Source: JAAXHE01 sp964551635
GTDB lineage: Bacteria; Latescibacterota; UBA2968; GCA-2709665
DNA: 9,253 nt
Assembly: GCA_964551635.1 (NCBI GenBank)
Contig: CAZKDZ010000138.1
Location: forward strand, 1 to 9,253
Direction: 5' to 3'
Shown here: positions 6,383 through 9,253 of the stretch, piece after piece
Numbering within the stretch: position 1 is the first letter of the stretch
How the letters are laid out: every line of letters begins with the position of its first letter
Program-made: the position numbers and the translations under genes
Notes under the pieces: generated by a model
What the model was told of the DNA's origin: nothing
The model's database searches: none
Seen by the model: the letters and a program-made list of their open reading frames with translations, nothing else

Positions 6383-7119
6383 TCTGCCGGGTCTGCGCCG
6401 GTGTGTTGACGATGCTTATTGCCGTGCCTTGTGCGGCGGAACCGTCGCTCCAGCTGTCTCCCTCGCGCGTTGAGGTCAACCTCTTTTTCAGGGGCGCCGG
6501 ACTGGTTGCGACAGGGACGGTTCAGAGGGACTGCCAGGTCGTCTTGACACTGGAAGGGGAACGGCGCGCCGCCGCGTATCGCAGAAAGGACAGGCGCGGC
6601 CCCCTGTGGGTAAGTACGGGCAGTGTTGTGTTCAACACTCCGCCGGGGCTCTATATGGTCGCCGCTTCAAGCGACTCCGCGGACCTCGTTCGGCATCTGG
6701 AAGCCGCTGGGGAGGGGTTCGGCGCGCTTCGACGAAGCGTCGCCATCGAGCAGTCGCCTCCGGGCGATGACGGGTCCGTGTTCGACGAATTTCTGCGCCT
6801 GAAAATTCAGCGGGGATTCTACGCGGTGCGGCCCGGTTCGGTGGCGTTGTCCGGTCGCGACGACGCATTCGCCGGTTTCCGTGCGGAATTCCGGGTGCCG
6901 CCCGCTGTTCGGCCCGGAACCTATCGCGCAACGCTGTATTGTTTCAACGAACACACGCTGGTCTCTGAAACCGTACAGTCGATTTCCGTAGAAAAAACCG
7001 GGCTTGTACGGATGCTTTCCAACGTCGCCTTCCAACATGGGGGTCTTTACGGCATCGTCTCGGTACTTGTGGCGCTGGCCGCGGGGTTGGTTGTGGGTAT
7101 GATATTCCGTAAATTGTAA
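6379..7119 (+). CDS. TIGR02186/Alph_Pro_TM-family membrane-anchored protein
   Basis: A 246-aa exported protein with an N-terminal signal peptide (about 1-20, ending VPCAA), an extracytoplasmic beta-rich body, and one C-terminal membrane helix (about 223-243) followed by a short basic tail FRKL. It matches what I know of the TIGR02186 family (Pfam Alph_Pro_TM): an opening VEVNLFFRGA, a VVLTLEG strand, the YRRKDRRGPLWVSTGSV segment (67-83), a GLYMVAAS strand and a late RPGTYRATLYCF strand. The family has no established biochemical function but commonly sits beside TauE/SafE exporters, as here, which suggests an accessory or periplasmic partner for export. The start is the ATG overlapping the TauE stop by 4 bp, with GGGGAGGG (6366-6373) 5 bases upstream. 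The longer frame from 6139 is an artefact inside the TauE gene. Confidence 0.85.
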   Translation: MICRVCAGVLTMLIAVPCAAEPSLQLSPSRVEVNLFFRGAGLVATGTVQRDCQVVLTLEGERRAAAYRRKDRRGPLWVSTGSVVFNTPPGLYMVAASSDSADLVRHLEAAGEGFGALRRSVAIEQSPPGDDGSVFDEFLRLKIQRGFYAVRPGSVALSGRDDAFAGFRAEFRVPPAVRPGTYRATLYCFNEHTLVSETVQSISVEKTGLVRMLSNVAFQHGGLYGIVSVLVALAAGLVVGMIFRKL

Positions 7120-7268
7120 CGGGTGCATCACGATGGATGTCCGGGCGGGGACAAACGGGGCGCGTTCAGACTGGATAGACGGCGCGGCGGGGACGTCCGG
7201 CGCGAAAACGGCTCCTGTCCGACTGAACGGGGAGTCCTGGACCTGCCGCCCGCGAAAGGAGTTGCGGC

Positions 7269-8042
7269 ATGTGTAGTGTTCGGACGACGCTGGCGGTCTG
7301 CCTTTCGCTGTGTACGATGGCAACCTGCGGGCGGGCGGTTGCGGAGAAGATGACAACCGGGGATGCGAAGACCGATGGTCTGATGGTCGCCATTCAGGAA
7401 AAGCTGAAGTCAATCAAGACGTGTGAATTCCATGTCAGGACCCTGTTGACGGTGGAAGGCGAGCAGTTTGAAATCCTGGACGACGTCACCGCTCAAACTC
7501 CGGCAAGGATGCACGTGGCCCGTGTGCTTGCCGGCCGGATCCGTCAGACGATTGTGTCTGACGGCAGCCTGATGTGGCGTTACGACCCCGAGGAGAAGAT
7601 CGTCTACCGGATCAACATGGCAAGAGTCTACCGGGCAACGCAGGTGGAAGCGGATGCCGACCAGCCGAATCCCATGCGTCCATTCCGTGCTCTTGAGTGG
7701 AAGTCTATCCGGTATACCGGGACGGACACGTTGAAGGGCGAAATCCTTCGGGTGTTCGAAGCCACGCCGGAGGTTACGCTGCTGTATGCCGAGCTCCCGG
7801 AGCCGCCATCCAGGGTCCGTTTCTCGGTCCACCCTGAAGACGGACTGGTGAGGGAGACGCGGTACTTTAACGGGGAGGGTAAGAAGCTGCTGTCACGGCG
7901 ATTTGCAACCATGAAAACAAACGTAAAGGTGGACGAAGAACAGTTCGAATTCGTCGTGCCGGCGGGGGTTCACGTGATGGACGTGACGGACGATATCATC
8001 GACTTGATCAAGACGACGAAGGCGGGGCAGCCCAAGAAATAG
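7269..8042 (+). CDS. LolA-like periplasmic (lipoprotein carrier-type) protein
   Basis: A 257-aa protein with a signal peptide (about 1-25, ending GRAVA) and a predicted half-barrel of the LolA/LolB-like fold. The segment IVSDGSLMWRYDPEEKIVYRI (about 95-115) is the family's typical 'DG..LW.YDP' strand pair, and VDEEQFEFVVPAGVHVMDVT (about 221-240) is the usual C-terminal strand-loop. Such proteins bind lipid tails or hydrophobic ligands in the periplasm. It is longer than classical LolA (about 180-200 aa), so it belongs to the broader outer-membrane lipoprotein-sorting family and need not be the cell's LolA. AAAGGAG (7255-7261) stands 7 bases before the ATG. A 149-bp gap follows the TIGR02186-like gene, with no obvious terminator, so the two may share a transcript. 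No clear terminator follows the gene. Confidence 0.8.
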   Translation: MCSVRTTLAVCLSLCTMATCGRAVAEKMTTGDAKTDGLMVAIQEKLKSIKTCEFHVRTLLTVEGEQFEILDDVTAQTPARMHVARVLAGRIRQTIVSDGSLMWRYDPEEKIVYRINMARVYRATQVEADADQPNPMRPFRALEWKSIRYTGTDTLKGEILRVFEATPEVTLLYAELPEPPSRVRFSVHPEDGLVRETRYFNGEGKKLLSRRFATMKTNVKVDEEQFEFVVPAGVHVMDVTDDIIDLIKTTKAGQPKK

Positions 8043-8062
8043 ATCCCCGAAGTTCGGCGTCA

Positions 8063-8089
8063 CACGGAGACACGAAGACACAAAGAAAA
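8063..8089. repeat. Dispersed motif cacggagacacgaagacac
   Basis: A purine-rich near-tandem run (cacggaga-cacgaaga-cacaaaga) 20 bases past the LolA-like stop. I recognise very similar text in intergenic regions of many environmental bacterial genomes; its function is unknown. Confidence 0.6.
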
Positions 8090-8107
8090 GCATAAAGAAC
8101 AAGCAAG

Positions 8108-8271
8108 AACGAAAGGCTGGATCAGAAGCAACCTCCACCCAGCCCCGCAGACCTCTCTCCCCGTCCCTCTCAGAAAAAGCTGTCAGCGTTCAGCCGTCAG
8201 CCATCAGCTAAAAACGAAAGGCAAAACCAAAAGCCACCGTTCCCCCCGCAGACCTCTCTCCCCGGCCCTCT
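8108..8271. repeat. Imperfect direct duplication (two ~60-bp copies)
   Basis: Copy 1 (8108-8170) and copy 2 (8213-8271) both start aacgaaaggc and end with a 28-base block beginning ccccgcagacctctctcccc (8143-8170 and 8244-8271) that differs at a single base. The middle parts are diverged by small indels. Between them lies the self-complementary 8178-8209 motif. Copy 2 runs into ctctctcctaaaggaaagag, a short hairpin. Confidence 0.75.
8178..8209. repeat. Short self-complementary dispersed motif
   Basis: The 32-base segment begins agctg and ends cagct, with internal tandem tcag-containing words (gtcagcg, cagccgtcag, ccatcag). It is of a type widespread in intergenic DNA of environmental genomes. 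Confidence 0.5.
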
Positions 8272-8349
8272 CTCCTAAAGGAAAGAGGGAGCAAAGGCAG
8301 GTCTCGCGCTATAGCAGGTTCATCCATTCGAGCGACCGGGGGTATTGGG

Positions 8350-8455
8350 GGTTTTTCCGTGCTTATCCGGCCAGCAGTGTCGCATTGGAACAGCTGACGA
8401 TATTGTAGGCCACACAAATCCCGTTTATGCCTCTGAGGGGATTCACGGAAAAACC
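8350..8455. repeat. Perfect 12-bp inverted repeat enclosing 82 bases
   Basis: ggtttttccgtg (8350-8361) and cacggaaaaacc (8444-8455) are exact complements. The enclosed 82 bases include a second weak pairing (agtgt with acaca-type words, ggcc with ggcc). The element is flanked by G-runs on the left and C-runs on the right, so the arms may extend imperfectly. It looks like a small structured repeat or miniature element without coding capacity. Confidence 0.6.
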
Positions 8456-8486
8456 GGCCCCCTGCCGAAGGGCGCGCTTCTTTTTG

Positions 8487-8518
8487 GTCCTTTTTCTTAC
8501 GCGCATAAGAAAAAGGAC
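8487..8518. repeat. Perfect 13-bp AT-rich hairpin
   Basis: gtcctttttctta (8487-8499) and taagaaaaaggac (8506-8518) are exact complements around the 6-base loop cgcgca. No T tract follows the stem on either strand, so it is not a standard intrinsic terminator, although it lies between converging genes. Confidence 0.75.
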
Positions 8519-8772
8519 GTAAATAATAGAAAAACAGAGGAGTTATGAGAAAAGAGCTGGAATGAAAATTGAAAAAACCGTCGTTTGTTTTTCTATTCGA
8601 AATCATGCCTGCAGAGTGTTCCTTAAAAGCGGGGAGACGGGAGGGTAGAGAACCACACTCGGCCCCACCACCAGGTGAGACGTAAGCCGTGAGAGGGGAG
8701 ATATTGCCTGCCTTGTGAGGTTTCTTCTCGTGCCGGAGGCAAGAAGGGAAAACATACCGGGCAAGGATTTCA

Positions 8773-8826
8773 TCTACCGTCTACCCTCTTACCTCTACCC
8801 GTCTTTTTTCTGCCGTCTACCCGCCC
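8773..8826. repeat. Pyrimidine-rich ccgtctaccc-type direct repeat
   Basis: ccgtctaccc occurs at about 8777-8786 and again at 8813-8822, with related acctctaccc between them. It forms the pyrimidine-rich tract about 40 bases past the mgtE stop codon; on the minus strand it is a purine-rich gggtagacgg run. Confidence 0.55.
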
Positions 8827-8865
8827 TTTGGCGACCCATCACCGTTCCCCTCCTAAAATACGTTT

Positions 8866-9253
8866 CTAAAGCGCCATGCCGAAAGATACGGCCAGCAGAG
8901 TGGCCAGGCCCAGAAAGCTGACGAACCCGATGACGTCGGTTATGGTAGTCAGGAAAATCGACGCGGACTGCGCCGGGTCCTTTCCCAGGGCGGTGAGAAC
9001 AATAGGAATGAGCGCTCCCGATAGACTGGCCATGGACATTGAAAACACCATCGATACGGCCAGCACAAGGGGAAGCCCGATCGTACCGGACCAAAGGTAT
9101 GCGGCCAGCGACGCGACCAGTGCAATCGCCACCCCGTTGACAAACCCGGCCAGCAGTTCTTTCCGGGCAACGCGAAACCAGCGTCGCGGCCTGAACTCCC
9201 GCAGCGCAAGGCCGCGAGACGTCACCGCCAGGGCCTGTGCGCCGGTATTGCCC
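8866..9253 (-). CDS. mgtE: MgtE-type magnesium transporter, C-terminal part
   Basis: Only the last 129 residues are inside the window; the gene runs off the right edge. They form the end of the MgtE membrane domain, a homodimeric Mg2+ channel of the inner membrane. The first visible codons give GNTGAQALAVTSRGLAL, the conserved helix segment of the pore domain. Then come KELLAGFVNGVAIALVA, two further helices with GALIPIVLTALGKDPAQSA (the conserved 'G..IP......DPA..S' motif lining the Mg2+ path), and FLTTITDVIGFVSFLGLATLL, the typical last helix. All motif residues are present, so the channel end looks intact. A methionine-like start at 9225 is really an internal GTG valine. The amino-terminal regulatory and CBS domains, if present, lie outside. 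No clear terminator follows; the repeat-rich region begins directly. Confidence 0.93.
   Translation of the reverse strand, partial: GNTGAQALAVTSRGLALREFRPRRWFRVARKELLAGFVNGVAIALVASLAAYLWSGTIGLPLVLAVSMVFSMSMASLSGALIPIVLTALGKDPAQSASIFLTTITDVIGFVSFLGLATLLAVSFGMAL

Larger units (their letters stand above)
8043..8865. other. Repeat-rich non-coding region between converging genes
   Basis: No gene is supported in these 823 bp. Frames of up to 132 codons exist but encode repetitive, low-complexity text. The region is a mosaic of dispersed motifs: cacggagacacgaagacac-type at 8063-8089, a duplicated ~60-bp unit (8108-8170 and 8213-8271), a self-complementary gctgtcagcgttcagccgtc-type motif (8178-8209), a 12-bp inverted repeat around 82 bases (8350-8455), a 13-bp hairpin (8487-8518) and a ccgtctaccc-type motif (8773-8826). 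It lies between the ends of the LolA-like gene and the mgtE gene. Confidence 0.7.

Noticed and set aside
8063..8271. CRISPR-like array
   Set aside because: Repeats are only two copies, unequal, with no regular spacers and no cas genes.
8208..8606. 132-codon minus-strand and 67-codon plus-strand frames in the repeat region
   Set aside because: Both translate hairpins and dispersed repeats, contain low-complexity text such as FSYARKKKD, and have no ribosome site matched to a sensible protein.
8795..8853. AGGAGGGG followed by GTG/ATG just past the mgtE stop on the minus strand
   Set aside because: The frame closes after 14 codons inside the gggtagacgg repeat; nothing suggests a real peptide or gene remnant.

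Overview
The window looks like a chromosomal segment of a GC-rich, Gram-negative (diderm) bacterium. Genes have clear Shine-Dalgarno sites, one has a near-consensus sigma-70 type promoter, and a LolA-like envelope protein is encoded. The intergenic DNA is full of short dispersed motifs of a kind I associate with large environmental genomes (for example cttcgacaagctcaggg and cacggagacacgaagacac). I cannot fix the phylum; an uncultured Planctomycetota- or Hydrogenedentota-like lineage is a guess from style only.

Left half, all on the minus strand and read from about 4818 down to 313: a ThDP-dependent acetolactate-synthase-like enzyme (558 aa), then 23 bp later a PIG-L/LmbE-type deacetylase-fold protein (293 aa) with an altered AHPHD active-site motif. 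After a 358-bp gap comes a sodium:alanine/glycine symporter of the AGCS family, closed by a strong intrinsic terminator at 263-294. The gap before the symporter carries an inverted repeat pair (arms 1918-1962 and 2184-2229, about 80% identical) that almost exactly fills it, like a small MITE or other insertion remnant. The first two genes are very probably one operon of unknown catabolic or biosynthetic purpose; the symporter may supply its substrate, but that is inference.

Right half, plus strand: a promoter at 5322-5350 drives a TauE/SafE-type membrane exporter that begins at a TTG codon. It overlaps by 4 bp (ATGA) a TIGR02186/Alph_Pro_TM-type membrane-anchored exported protein, and 149 bp later lies a LolA-like periplasmic protein. 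This is an envelope/transport unit, diverging from the ThDP operon across a 571-bp intergenic region that holds a dispersed repeat, a 10-bp stem-loop and the promoter.

Far right: an 823-bp non-coding stretch between converging genes is a mosaic of short repeats and hairpins, followed by the C-terminal end of an MgtE-type magnesium transporter running off the window on the minus strand. No RNA genes, CRISPR arrays, complete insertion sequences or phage genes were seen. The most unusual items are the AHPHD PIG-L/ThDP gene pair and the inverted-repeat element next to it.
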